Origin: CAIWTU01 sp035686205
GTDB lineage: Bacteria > Desulfobacterota > Desulfuromonadia > Geobacterales > Geobacteraceae
Reading direction: 5' to 3'
NCBI GenBank assembly: GCA_035686205.1
Contig: DASRZQ010000062.1
Span: 1 to 20,513, forward strand
Length of the DNA stretch: 20,513 bases
Part shown: piece after piece, positions 6,646 to 15,083 of the stretch
How the letters are laid out: each line of letters begins with the position of its first letter
How positions within the stretch are numbered: position 1 is the stretch's first letter
Notes under the pieces: model-generated
Told to the model about the DNA's origin: nothing
Database searches by the model: none
Seen by the model: only the letters and a program-made list of their open reading frames with translations
Translations under genes and position numbers: made by a program

Positions 6646-7517
6646 AACGCATTTTCCCCGAGGATGGCAAAGGCTTCTTCCAGCTGCGGTTCCACCTGTT
6701 TGACAATCCTGCTCAGGGCGCACGCCGGAATGTCGAGCCGTTGCCAGGCAGCAGGGTCCAGCGGATGGACGAACCGCTCGCCGCTAGAACCCAATTCCAG
6801 TGCCTGGCAAATAATGTTGGCCAGATGTATTATAGAGGCTCCAAGAGGAAATTGTTCCGCCATGGCCGGGGCGTGATGACACGCGACCGGCTCGACAATA
6901 CTCACGGGAATCTTCCATTTCCGGAAAAGGTCCCGGCCCACCTCGGCATGGGTGAATCCCAGATGCGCAAGTTCGCCGTTCAAACACAACGTCCCGTCCT
7001 TACTGCAGGTGACGAGGATCTCCCGCACGATACCCGGGATAGTGGTGCACATCACCAGCAGTCCGAGGTCGTGGAGTATCCCTGCAGCGAAATAGCGCTC
7101 CACGTTGTTCTCGCGGCGATAGGTGGCAAGCGCCCTGGCAATGATGCCGCAGGCAATGCCGTGCCGCCAGAAACTCTTCATATTTATCAGTTCCTTCGGA
7201 ATGTCGGTAAAAACTTCCATGACCGACATCGCCAGCGCCAGGTCACGGATTTGTTGGGTGCCGATGATTGTGACCGCCTTGTTTATCGTGTCGATTCTGG
7301 AGTAATAGCCGAACATGGGACTGTTGGCCAGTTTCAGAAGGCGGGCGGTCAGGCCCTGGTCTTCCGTGATGACCCTCGCTATGTCGGTGACGGAACACCG
7401 GGGATGGTTGATTATTTCCGTGAGCCTGTCATAAAACAGCGGCAGCGAATAGACCGTGGTTGTCATGTCCACGAGCCGCTCCAGGGTCACCGGGCCTTTG
7501 AAATCAGCGGACGCCAT
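6642..7517 (-). CDS. HDOD domain signalling protein
   Basis: A 291-residue protein made of one HDOD domain, a relative of HD phosphohydrolases that usually serves as a regulatory or scaffold module. The signature is seen as IARVITEDQGLTARLLKLAN SP (residues about 46-67), followed by INKAVTIIG and the central AAGILHDLGLLVM. Several HD-type residues are kept (His119, His149-Asp150, His190, His214-His215), so some metal binding is conceivable, but most HDOD proteins are thought to be catalytically inactive. The ATG at 7517 lies 14 bases inside the end of the upstream small gene, and its own stop overlaps the start of the cyclase gene, so the three are surely one operon. Its role in stress or c-di-GMP signalling is an inference from its neighbours. 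Confidence 0.9.
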   Translation of the reverse strand: MASADFKGPVTLERLVDMTTTVYSLPLFYDRLTEIINHPRCSVTDIARVITEDQGLTARLLKLANSPMFGYYSRIDTINKAVTIIGTQQIRDLALAMSVMEVFTDIPKELINMKSFWRHGIACGIIARALATYRRENNVERYFAAGILHDLGLLVMCTTIPGIVREILVTCSKDGTLCLNGELAHLGFTHAEVGRDLFRKWKIPVSIVEPVACHHAPAMAEQFPLGASIIHLANIICQALELGSSGERFVHPLDPAAWQRLDIPACALSRIVKQVEPQLEEAFAILGENAL

Positions 7518-7836
7518 GGAGGACCTTCTTCATGGTACTAATGTGCATAAGCTCGATTATGGCGGGATGGCCGGGGTCGGTGTATCGGAACATTGGTTTG
7601 ATCTCCGCTTCCGCGGCCGCCAATAATTCCGGATCGATGCTTTCGGCGGGACGGGGTGTGCTGCCTTCTTCAATGCCTGCGATGTCCGCCTCGAGGACAC
7701 CCCAAGTACGGAAGATGTACAGATGTTTATCGTTTAGTTCGGTGCCGGCACCGAGCAGAAGCCGTCCGTTACGGTCGTGGACATCGGCCGCCAGTAACAT
7801 TCCGGCATTCAGATTGTCAATGTGAACAATACCCAA
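7504..7836 (-). CDS. Small HDOD-partner protein, TTG start
   Basis: A 110-residue soluble protein. Its first 45 residues (NLNAGMLLAADVHDRNGRLL and then LGAGTEL) resemble the small beta module, similar to DUF3391, that often precedes HD-GYP or HDOD domains. Here it is a separate gene directly in front of the HDOD gene, overlapping it by 14 bases. The rest (about residues 70-110) is helical and ends in FRYTDPGHPAIIELMHIST. The start appears to be TTG at 7836: GAGAGG lies about 6 bases upstream, and the next ATG would remove the conserved N-terminal strand. It probably acts together with the HDOD protein, but no function is established. The 239 bases upstream (7837-8075) contain no gene or clear promoter that I can see. 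Confidence 0.78.
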   Translation of the reverse strand: MGIVHIDNLNAGMLLAADVHDRNGRLLLGAGTELNDKHLYIFRTWGVLEADIAGIEEGSTPRPAESIDPELLAAAEAEIKPMFRYTDPGHPAIIELMHISTMKKVLHGVR

Positions 7837-8075
7837 TAATGACCTCTCAACCTAAATAGTTTTGCTTGTCATTGTTACATATCGGCCATTTTAAGAAAAA
7901 CTTTAAAAATCCGGGAAACGGCGACCAATGAGCCACTGGCGGAACTCGTGCTACGGCAACCCGAAAACTTTCTTTTCGATGCGCTTGAAATGATTGTGAC
8001 ATAACGCCAGATACAGGTTAGATGGATAATGCAATTCAGCGGTTTGAAGTGCGAAAATGATAGTTAGCGGAATCC

Positions 8076-10565
8076 TTATACCATCGATACTTTGGATTTC
8101 CGTTTGAAAGCTGATGAATTGTTCAGGATCTTTTCATGTTTGCGACCCAGGATCCCCGTGATATTTTCCAAAGACATGGGTTCGGCAAGATAAAACCCCT
8201 GGGCCTCGTGACAGCCGAGCCTATTCAGGATTTCCAGCTGTTCGCCGTTTTCCACTCCCTCAGCGATAACTTTCAGCCCCATACTGTCGGCCAGGGTAAT
8301 AATTGCCTTCACGATTTTCAAGTTATCGCTATTACCGGTGACATCAACAATAAAGGAACGGTCAATTTTGATTTTATCGAAGGGAAAATTCTTTAAATAG
8401 CTTAAAGACGAAAAACCTGTACCAAAATCATCCATGCTCAACAATATCCCCATATCCTTGAGACTTCGCAAGATACGGATATTCTTATCGCCATTATCCA
8501 TTAGAACGCTTTCTGTAAATTCAAGCTCAAGGGCGGCGGGATCAACACCGGTTTCACTGATTATTCTCTTGACCATTGCCAGAAAACCCGGTTGTTTCAA
8601 CTGTTGAACAGATATATTGACTGCAACCCTGAATGCATGACTTCCGGTTGAAGCCCATTTTTTTGCCTGAAAGCTGGCGGTGTGCATAATCCATTCGCCC
8701 AACTCGCAAATCAGTCCGGAATCCTCCATAAGCGAAATGAATTCCGCGGGCGGCATCAGACCGAAATCCGGGCTTTTCCAGCGTAACAGCACTTCCGCGC
8801 CGGTCATTCCAGCCGTTTTCAGCTCCCATTGTGGCTGGTAATGCAAAAAGAACTCTTTTCTTTCAAAACCATGACGGAGGCCGTCTTCAATGGCAACACG
8901 ACGCATCATTTTGTGATGCATTTCCATGGAATAAAACCGGTAACGAGCCTTCCCCTCGTTTTTTGCATGGTACATGGCATTGTCGGCACACTTCAGAAGG
9001 GTTTCGTTATCCTGGCCGTCATCGGGATAAGTGGCAATGCCGATGCTCGCGTTGCTGTATATCAGCCTCCCTTCGACCGCAAACGGCTCCGTGAATAAAG
9101 CCATAATCCTCCTGGCTACGATTGAAGCGCTCTCCTGATCGCTAACAGACGAAATAATAAAAACAAATTCGTCGCCTCCAATCCTTGCCAGAGTGTCGGA
9201 TTCACGCATATTGCCCGACAGGCGTTTCGCGACTTCCTGGAGCAGCATATCGCCGAAACGATGTCCCTGGGTGTCGTTAACATCCTTGAAATTGTCGATG
9301 TCGAGAAAAAGTAGACAGAATTTGCGGTTTTCACGATGGGCCAGGGCGATCATGCGATCCAGCCGGTCCCGAAACATGCTGCGATTGGGAAGTCCGGTCA
9401 GTGAATCAATGTAAGCGAGATTATGAATTTTGTTTTCAGAGCTTTTTCTTGCAGTTATATCTTCGCAGGTAGTAACCATGCCCAGGATGTCGCCGGAGGA
9501 GTTTCTCACAACCGTTGACGTGAGTTGCACGGGAAATTCCTGGCCGTTCTTCTTTTTATTAATGCTTTCTCTGTTCCATCGTCCGAAACTTTCCAGTTGT
9601 TCAGGAGGGGAAATGTCATCGAGCCTGTGATGAGCCAGCTGTCCGGCTTCGGCTCCTGCGAGCTCTTCAACCGAATATCCGTGCAGTTCGGCTTCCGCCG
9701 GGTTTACGAAGATTGTTTTCCCGTTTGTGTCAACCAGCGTTATACCGATCGGCAGACATTCTATTGCCTGTTTCAGCATCAGCGTCCGGTTTTCATTCAG
9801 CCTGATCTCGGTAACATCTTGTATGGTACCGACCATTATCCCGCATGCTTCCGGGGTTTCGGTAATCGTTTGCCCGTGCAGACGGAAAAAAGAAGACGAT
9901 AAACTATGGCCGGCAATTTGAAATTCGAGAAAGCACGATGATTTGTTGGCAACCGCGGTTTTCAGGGTTGACGCGATCTTATCTCTTTCATGAATCGGCA
10001 ATATTGAAAGAAATCCTTCAAATGAAGAAATCCGGTTTCTTTCACTCATTCCGAGCAGTCGCAGGGTTTCGTCCGAGGCCCAAAGTTCGCCGGTTGAAGG
10101 ATTCCATTCCCAGTCTGAAAGCCTGGCTATCCGCTGCATTATATCCAGTCTTACTTGATCTTTTGCCAGTAATTTAGTGTTCCTGGTAGACCGCAGAATA
10201 TAACGGATTCTGTGAATGAGAATCCCGGCCTTGATCGGTTTAGTGATGAAGTCGGTAGCACCGGCTTCATACGCCAGTTGAATCGACTTCTCATCATCCA
10301 TGGAAGTAACCATGAGAATCGGCGTATGTGTTCCATTGGGTCGGTTCCGGATCTCCCGGCATGTCTGGAAGCCGTCCTTTCCGGGCATGTTCAGATCCAT
10401 CAGTATGAGGTCGGGTTGACTGGAGGTGAAACTGTCGAGCGCGGTTGAGCCGTCGGCGACGGTTTCCACATTGAATCCGGCTTCGCTCAGCAAATCCCGA
10501 AGGAATATCCTCATGAAACGGTCGTCATCGACAATAAGTATTGATGCATTATCATCTTGTTTCAT
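8076..10565 (-). CDS. Response regulator REC-PAS-PAS-GGDEF-EAL (c-di-GMP turnover)
   Basis: An 829-residue cytoplasmic protein. The receiver domain (residues 8-120) has the acidic cluster DDD at 13-15, phospho-acceptor Asp57 in LMDLNMP, and a lysine in ITKPIK. Two PAS domains follow at about 140-255 and 265-380. The GGDEF domain has an intact GGDEF at about residue 462 with RxxD (RESD) five residues before it. The EAL domain keeps the first-motif glutamate as EVLLRW (about 590), NISVQQL, ELEFTES, DDFGTGFSS (about 711) and AEGVEN, so phosphodiesterase activity is likely despite EVL for EAL. Whether it makes or breaks c-di-GMP in the cell cannot be told. No strong ribosome binding site precedes the ATG. 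No cognate histidine kinase gene is in the window. Confidence 0.94.
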   Translation of the reverse strand: MKQDDNASILIVDDDRFMRIFLRDLLSEAGFNVETVADGSTALDSFTSSQPDLILMDLNMPGKDGFQTCREIRNRPNGTHTPILMVTSMDDEKSIQLAYEAGATDFITKPIKAGILIHRIRYILRSTRNTKLLAKDQVRLDIMQRIARLSDWEWNPSTGELWASDETLRLLGMSERNRISSFEGFLSILPIHERDKIASTLKTAVANKSSCFLEFQIAGHSLSSSFFRLHGQTITETPEACGIMVGTIQDVTEIRLNENRTLMLKQAIECLPIGITLVDTNGKTIFVNPAEAELHGYSVEELAGAEAGQLAHHRLDDISPPEQLESFGRWNRESINKKKNGQEFPVQLTSTVVRNSSGDILGMVTTCEDITARKSSENKIHNLAYIDSLTGLPNRSMFRDRLDRMIALAHRENRKFCLLFLDIDNFKDVNDTQGHRFGDMLLQEVAKRLSGNMRESDTLARIGGDEFVFIISSVSDQESASIVARRIMALFTEPFAVEGRLIYSNASIGIATYPDDGQDNETLLKCADNAMYHAKNEGKARYRFYSMEMHHKMMRRVAIEDGLRHGFERKEFFLHYQPQWELKTAGMTGAEVLLRWKSPDFGLMPPAEFISLMEDSGLICELGEWIMHTASFQAKKWASTGSHAFRVAVNISVQQLKQPGFLAMVKRIISETGVDPAALELEFTESVLMDNGDKNIRILRSLKDMGILLSMDDFGTGFSSLSYLKNFPFDKIKIDRSFIVDVTGNSDNLKIVKAIITLADSMGLKVIAEGVENGEQLEILNRLGCHEAQGFYLAEPMSLENITGILGRKHEKILNNSSAFKRKSKVSMV

Positions 10566-10600
10566 AATTTTAAAGAATACCAGAAAAATTGAAGTTGCAG

Positions 10601-10715
10601 CCGGGCATACCCGGATAAATCGATAAAAATTATCCGGAAAAAATGAAATAGCGTTTAGCGCTTGTCCGGTGCCTTGTCCTGTCGAAAGACTTTCGATTAC
10701 GCTTGTCCGGACAAG
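10601..10715. repeat. Cluster of four perfect palindromes between two signalling genes
   Basis: Within 115 bases lie CCGGG-cata-CCCGG (10601-10614), CCGGATAA/TTATCCGG with an 11-base loop (10611-10637), TCGAAAGACTTTCGA (10682-10696) and CTTGTCCGGACAAG (10702-10715, inside the end of the REC-PilZ gene). CCGGA or TCCGG is shared by two of them. On the minus strand a T-rich run precedes the second palindrome. They could terminate the upstream transcript or bind a regulator of the REC-PAS-GGDEF-EAL gene; the sequence alone does not decide. Confidence 0.45.
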
Positions 10716-11398
10716 TGTTCATCTGCTGCGCCATAAACGAATTTGACCAGAGTTCCTGTTGCCGCTTTGGGCAGCAGGGCGAATTTAATGCCAAAACCGG
10801 GCGGGCGCCCCATACCACTTCCGTTTATCCAGGCAATCCTTCCCTGGCAATCGATTTTTTCGCCATCCGGCAGATTAAAGGAGATTTTGACAACATTGCC
10901 GGGCGCGGCCTGATAGTCGGTTGCGACATATGATCCGCCGATACTGAGATCAAGCATGGTACACGGAACAATGTTATTGTTAATGTGCACATGTGCGTCA
11001 AATCTGCATGATATTCGCTTGTTTCTTCTGTTAATACCGTAAAGAAATTTGCGTGCTACATCCAGAAATAAATCTCTGCCATAAGGCTTGGAAATAAAAA
11101 AATTGCATTGGTTCGAATAACAACGCTCTATATCCGCATCGGTTTTCGAAGATGATATCAGCACTATGGGAATCTTTGAGCAGACCGAGTCTGATTTGAC
11201 TGCACGACAGCATGTTATACCGTCCATGTTCGGCATCTGTACGTCCATAAACACCAAATCCGGACGCCTGGTTCTTATGACTTCCAGCGCTTCCACGCCA
11301 TCCCTGGCCGTCAGGATTTTTACCTGCGATTCCTGAAGATACTCCTTCTGGATTTCCAGGAACATATTGATATCATCGACCAGCAGGACAGTATACAT
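10697..11398 (-). CDS. Response regulator REC-PilZ, c-di-GMP receptor
   Basis: A 233-residue protein with a receiver domain (residues 1-115) and a PilZ domain (about 122-220). The receiver has Asp8-Asp9, phospho-acceptor Asp52 in FMDVQMP, serines at 82-84 and Lys104 in ISKPYG. The PilZ domain has the c-di-GMP-binding RxxxR (Arg124 and Arg128 in RRNKR) and DLSIGG (DxSxxG, residues 150-155), so it should bind c-di-GMP. It would link phosphorylation to c-di-GMP sensing, for example in motility or surface behaviour. GAGGAG lies 7 bases before the ATG. It starts only 21 bases after the stop of the upstream cyclase gene, so the two are probably co-transcribed. The output partner is not encoded here. 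Confidence 0.93.
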   Translation of the reverse strand: MYTVLLVDDINMFLEIQKEYLQESQVKILTARDGVEALEVIRTRRPDLVFMDVQMPNMDGITCCRAVKSDSVCSKIPIVLISSSKTDADIERCYSNQCNFFISKPYGRDLFLDVARKFLYGINRRNKRISCRFDAHVHINNNIVPCTMLDLSIGGSYVATDYQAAPGNVVKISFNLPDGEKIDCQGRIAWINGSGMGRPPGFGIKFALLPKAATGTLVKFVYGAADEHLSGQA

Positions 11399-11419
11399 AA
11401 AATCTCCTCTTCGTTTAAT

Positions 11420-13459
11420 TTACGGAAAACCGCGAGCAAGATCAAATTTTGCCGAATGGACGGGAACACGGGTCACGACACGGTTTTTCCCTTCCGATTT
11501 TGCCCTGTACATGGCCATGTCAGCGGAATGAATTAACGTGGTGAATGTTTGTCCGTCTTCAGGGAACGAGGCAATGCCGAAGCTCGCGGTTAATTGCCCC
11601 GTCGTTAGTTCCTCCCCACAAGGAAACGTTTCTTTTTCGATTTCCTGTCTTATTCTTTCCGCGACGACGGCTGCCTCGCTCTTTGCCGTATCCGGCAAAA
11701 TTATGCAGAATTCCTCACCGCCATAGCGGGCCAAAATGTCCATATCCCGCACCATGGCATTCAGTATGTCCGCCGTCTTCTTCAAGGCCATGTCCCCCGC
11801 CAGGTGGCCTCGGCGATCATTGTAAATCTTGAAGTTATCCAGATCCATGAATATTATTGAAAAGTTTAACCCGTGACGGGTACTGCGGTTTATTTCCTCG
11901 TCGAGCCTGTTTCTCAGGTAGCTCTTGTTGTAAAGGCCGGTCAGATGGTCTGTTATCGACAGTTGCTCGAGAACGGAATATCTCTCCATTGTCAAGGTTC
12001 TTTCAATCATCAACGAGGCGAGATTGGCAAACGAGACAAGTAAATTCATGTCCGCTTCAGTGAAACTTTTCAGATTTTTCTTGTCGGAGAGGTTTATTAC
12101 GCCAATCGTCTTTTCCCTGAGTTTCACAGGCATGCTCAGCAGGGATTTGGTTCTGAATCGGGGACGCTTGCATACGGCAATCCTCGGGTCTTTTTCAATA
12201 TCGTCAATGAGCAACGGCAATCCGCTGCTCGCTACTTTGCCGGCTATGCCCTCTCCCATGTTTACCTTGACGGTTTGAGCCAACCGCTCGTTCATTCCTT
12301 TTGAAAAGCCGATTTGCAGTCTCTGGCCGCTTTTATCGACCAGCATTAACGACCCCCTTGCGGCTCCGACCAGATCCGCGGCAGCTTCCAGCAGGTTTTT
12401 ATAAAGCTCCTCCTTGCTTTCCGAAGACAGAATGGTATTTGTCAGGGTCAGCAGGCTGCCTGCAAGAGACCCGGCTTGTCCGTTATACCGCTCATTTTTC
12501 AGTTGCATGAGTTTACTTGCTACCCTGTTCAATATCAATTCCACCAGATAGCCGTCAAGTTGCCGCATTTCCCCGTCAAACAGGGCAACAAATCCAAGGA
12601 GTTCCTCATGAGACTCCAGGGGGAAACAGATTACCCGGTCTGCCATGATTTTCGGGAATAAATAATTGAAAATCCCGTCGAACTTGAACTCCTTTTTGAC
12701 CATTCCGGTGGAAATAATGGGCGCCAGCTTATCTTCAGGGATACTGCCGATATCTTCAGGAAGGCCACAGACACCTTTGACTCTGAAAATGGCGTGTTCT
12801 TCTTCCCGGATCGCAAAGGCCATTTTGGGGAAGTCGAATAGCGCTTCAAGCAATTTGCCCGAAAGGGAGCAAATATCATCAACCGTTTGCAGCTCATCCA
12901 TCTTGGAAAAACTTCGCATGATGCCGTTGAGCTGGTTTCTGGTTTTATCACAGCGTGATCTGAAATCTTTTCCTTCAAGCATGCACAGCAGCAATGCATG
13001 TATACGCCGGGCATCTTCTTCCACATCCTTACAGGTCTTAATCGGAAGATTCATCAATTCCTTTAGGATTTCGAACCCATTCATTTTATTTACCCGGGAC
13101 AGCTTTTCCATGTGCCTGATATTTAAGGAATTCTCCCGCACCCCTTCGCCTACAAGACAGAAAACCGCCGAGTCAAAACGGAAAGGCACCAGAAAACTGA
13201 GGAGCCCACCGTGCAGCCGGCAGACGTAAAGCTTTTCATTGCCAAGGGCATGCCTTATCTGTTTCTCCAGAAAAGGAATCACCATCCGGTTACAGAGCTG
13301 ATTTTTAATTATTGATCCGCATTTCCGCAGATTCACGGTCCCCCGATCACCATTTTCCCGCGCTCGGCAGATGGTAAGATTGTAACCACCAACAGTCAGG
13401 CAATTTTTAAGCATTGCCAACAGGTCCACAGGTTTGTTTTTCGAACTGTGATTTTCCAT
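11420..13459 (-). CDS. Diguanylate cyclase with PocR-like and two GAF domains
   Basis: A 679-residue cytoplasmic protein and the first gene of the minus-strand block. Residues about 8-150 resemble a PocR-type ligand-binding domain, with cysteines at 47, 56 and 80 and the segment YVCRLHGGLLSFLVP. A first GAF-like domain occupies about 195-325 and a clearer second GAF domain about 345-490 (ARGSLMLVD, then VNMGEGIAGKVASSG). The cyclase domain begins DHLTGLYNKS and has GGEEF at about residue 578, with an RxxD inhibitory site (RDMD) five residues before it. Product: c-di-GMP from GTP. The ATG at 13459 has only a modest GAGTGA upstream. A good sigma70 promoter lies about 140 bases upstream (13603-13630). 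The ligand is unknown; the PocR assignment is the least certain part. Confidence 0.9.
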   Translation of the reverse strand: MENHSSKNKPVDLLAMLKNCLTVGGYNLTICRARENGDRGTVNLRKCGSIIKNQLCNRMVIPFLEKQIRHALGNEKLYVCRLHGGLLSFLVPFRFDSAVFCLVGEGVRENSLNIRHMEKLSRVNKMNGFEILKELMNLPIKTCKDVEEDARRIHALLLCMLEGKDFRSRCDKTRNQLNGIMRSFSKMDELQTVDDICSLSGKLLEALFDFPKMAFAIREEEHAIFRVKGVCGLPEDIGSIPEDKLAPIISTGMVKKEFKFDGIFNYLFPKIMADRVICFPLESHEELLGFVALFDGEMRQLDGYLVELILNRVASKLMQLKNERYNGQAGSLAGSLLTLTNTILSSESKEELYKNLLEAAADLVGAARGSLMLVDKSGQRLQIGFSKGMNERLAQTVKVNMGEGIAGKVASSGLPLLIDDIEKDPRIAVCKRPRFRTKSLLSMPVKLREKTIGVINLSDKKNLKSFTEADMNLLVSFANLASLMIERTLTMERYSVLEQLSITDHLTGLYNKSYLRNRLDEEINRSTRHGLNFSIIFMDLDNFKIYNDRRGHLAGDMALKKTADILNAMVRDMDILARYGGEEFCIILPDTAKSEAAVVAERIRQEIEKETFPCGEELTTGQLTASFGIASFPEDGQTFTTLIHSADMAMYRAKSEGKNRVVTRVPVHSAKFDLARGFP

Positions 13460-13602
13460 ATTGAATCACTCATTAACCGGACTTTTTTAGCAATCCTGCC
13501 CGCATAATGCATCTCTAGGTAATATTATTAGACTTACAACAAAACAGTTCATTTTACGTAACATACCAAAATATATGACTTGACATAAATATTTTTGCTT
13601 AA

Positions 13603-13630
13603 ATCATATCTCATTGCAATACATTGTCAA
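13603..13630 (-). promoter_or_regulatory. Sigma70 promoter for the c-di-GMP block
   Basis: Read on the minus strand: a perfect TTGACA (13630-13625), a 16-base spacer, and TATGAT (13608-13603), five of six matches. Transcription would begin near 13595, about 136 bases upstream of the ATG at 13459. This is the best promoter match in the window. Confidence 0.6.
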
Positions 13631-13653
13631 GCAGTTTATTTTTCTGAAATAAT
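13624..13653 (+). promoter_or_regulatory. Candidate sigma70 promoter for the PfkB kinase
   Basis: TTGTCA (13624-13629, five of six matches), an 18-base spacer and AATAAT (13648-13653, five of six matches). Its -35 shares five bases with the -35 of the minus-strand promoter, so the two are expected to compete or be controlled together. The leader to the kinase ATG would be about 225 bases. Confidence 0.42.
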
Positions 13654-13835
13654 TTTGTATTCTACTGGGGGCATTATCGAACCTTTGGTTCTACCTGGAT
13701 TGGTTCTACACGTTACACGGCTGTTTGGGGCAAATAATCAATTGCCTGGAAATCGGTATTTCGAATATATTGCATTCAATAAGTCTGCACGGGAAAGAAT
13801 ATGAGAATCCGGACAATAAGACGGATTGAGGAGAG

Positions 13836-13889
13836 ATGGGTGTAAACATGACATGCCGCATAAAGGAAAGGACCGGGGTTCGGAAATGA
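13836..13889 (+). CDS. Possible 17-residue leader peptide before the kinase
   Basis: A short frame reading MGVNMTCRIKERTGVRK. GAGGAG at 13828-13833 lies very close to the first ATG (2 bases) and 14 bases from the second ATG at 13848, so neither spacing is ideal. Its TGA overlaps the kinase ATG (ATGA), the usual layout for translational coupling, and the kinase itself lacks a well-placed Shine-Dalgarno. It may instead be chance, with the kinase starting further upstream. Confidence 0.25.
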   Translation: MGVNMTCRIKERTGVRK

Positions 13890-14815
13890 CTTTAACCTGC
13901 AAACAATATGACGTGATCGGTCTGGGGGTGAGCACGCTGGACCTTCTGATGCTGGCGGATGATTTCCCGATTGAGGAATCCGTACAGCGCGCGAGCCTGT
14001 CCGTGCTCCAGGGCGGCGGCCCGGTTGCCACGGCGATGGTCGCCCTGGCAAGGTTAGGTTCGCGCACGGCCATGATCGACAAGCTCGGCGACGACTGGCG
14101 CGGCAGGCTTATCGTCGACGGGTTCGGCAAAGAGAATGTTTCTACCGAACATATAAAAATCGTGCCCGGCGCATCTTCTTCCATCGCATCAATAACGGTG
14201 CGCGAACGGGACGGGGCAAGATCGATCATTTTCTCCCCAGGTGATTGCGGTGAGCTGCGGCCCGACGAAATTCCGGCCGCCGCCGTCTCCCGCGCCGGCA
14301 TCCTCCACCTGAACGGCCGCCATTGGGACGCGTGCCTGGCCGCTGCCCGGACGGCAAAGGAGAGCGGGGTCAAGGTGTCGTTCGACGGCGGCGCCCACCG
14401 CCTGAGGGATGATATCCGCCTGCTTCTGGAAACGACAGACATATGCATCGTAGCCCGGCAGTACGCGTTCGCCTTCTCCGGCATCGAAGATGTGGCTTCT
14501 GCCGCGGCCGTGCTGCTACGGACCGGACCGAAAACCGTCGTCATTACGGCGGGGGCGGAGGGGAGCTGGGTGTTCACGAAGGACGGAAGCAGTTTTCATC
14601 AACCCGCGTACGAGATCGGGCGTGCCGTTGACACCACCGGCGCCGGCGACGCATATCACGGGGCTTTCCTGCACGGAATGGCGAAAGGTCTGGATCTTCG
14701 CGGCTGCGCCGCCCTGGCAAGCGCCGTCGCCGCCATGAATACCATGCGGCTCGGCGGCAGGACGGCGCTGCCGACCTTCGCCGAGGCAAAGAGATTTATG
14801 GCCGAGCACGGCTGA
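13886..14815 (+). CDS. PfkB-family carbohydrate kinase (ribokinase-like)
   Basis: A 309-residue cytoplasmic sugar or nucleoside kinase that would phosphorylate its substrate with ATP. The N-terminal half begins VIGLGVSTLDLLMLADDFP and has the substrate-site segment LQGGGPVATAMVALARLG (residues 41-58). The C-terminal PfkB signature DTTGAGDAYHGAFLHGMA contains the catalytic aspartate, Asp255, in GAGD. ITAGAEGSW before it matches the ATP-binding strand. Length is typical. I chose ATG 13886, where the conserved domain starts; in-frame ATG 13853 and TTG 13826 are alternatives closer to a GAGGAG. Substrate cannot be told from these motifs. It is transcribed away from the c-di-GMP block, and the membrane-protein operon 268 bases downstream has its own possible promoter, so it is probably monocistronic. 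Confidence 0.9.
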   Translation: MTLTCKQYDVIGLGVSTLDLLMLADDFPIEESVQRASLSVLQGGGPVATAMVALARLGSRTAMIDKLGDDWRGRLIVDGFGKENVSTEHIKIVPGASSSIASITVRERDGARSIIFSPGDCGELRPDEIPAAAVSRAGILHLNGRHWDACLAAARTAKESGVKVSFDGGAHRLRDDIRLLLETTDICIVARQYAFAFSGIEDVASAAAVLLRTGPKTVVITAGAEGSWVFTKDGSSFHQPAYEIGRAVDTTGAGDAYHGAFLHGMAKGLDLRGCAALASAVAAMNTMRLGGRTALPTFAEAKRFMAEHG

Positions 14816-14926
14816 TTGTTTTATAAAATTACATAATGTCCAAATAGCGGGAAAATAATTCAGCAAGAGATGCAGCGATCAAGCAGCGGGACAATAACAT
14901 CTGCTAATTAGTTTTACATATGCCCA

Positions 14927-14955
14927 TTGCATATTGTGCAAAAAAATAATATAAA
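14927..14955 (+). promoter_or_regulatory. Candidate sigma70 promoter for the DUF1190-like operon
   Basis: TTGCAT (14927-14932), exactly 17 bases, then TATAAA (14950-14955, five of six matches). Transcription would begin near 14962, giving a leader of about 120 bases. That leader contains ACTTGT/ACAAGT arms around an 11-base loop (about 14980-15002) but no riboswitch that I recognise. Confidence 0.45.
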
Positions 14956-15083
14956 CTCAGCAACGCCCCCGTATGCCTCAACTTGTATTTCGGCGGCACA
15001 AGTCCGGGCAGCGTCTTTCGGGCGGGGCATCACACCCTACTCCGTCTGCATTTGTCTGAAGACTTCCCAGAAAGGTAATTGAT

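Larger units (their letters stand above)
13460..13885. other. Divergent intergenic region between signalling block and sugar kinase
   Basis: An AT-rich region with no convincing gene apart from a possible 17-residue leader at its right end. It holds the two back-to-back promoters listed separately, and a 10-base direct repeat TTGGTTCTAC at 13685-13694 and 13700-13709 (15-base period) in the leader of the kinase transcript. I see nothing else. Confidence 0.6.

Noticed and set aside
7837..8075. Possible degraded gene or insertion remnant between the small HDOD-partner gene and the REC-GGDEF-EAL gene
   Set aside because: Neither strand gave a recognisable protein fragment, inverted ends or a convincing promoter.
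13580..13585. Perfect TTGACA on the plus strand
   Set aside because: No acceptable -10 hexamer at 16-18 bases; better promoters on both strands lie 40 bases to the right.
14962..15083. Possible riboswitch in the leader of the DUF1190-like operon
   Set aside because: Only a 6-base inverted repeat is visible; conserved features of GEMM or other c-di-GMP riboswitches and of cobalamin switches are absent.
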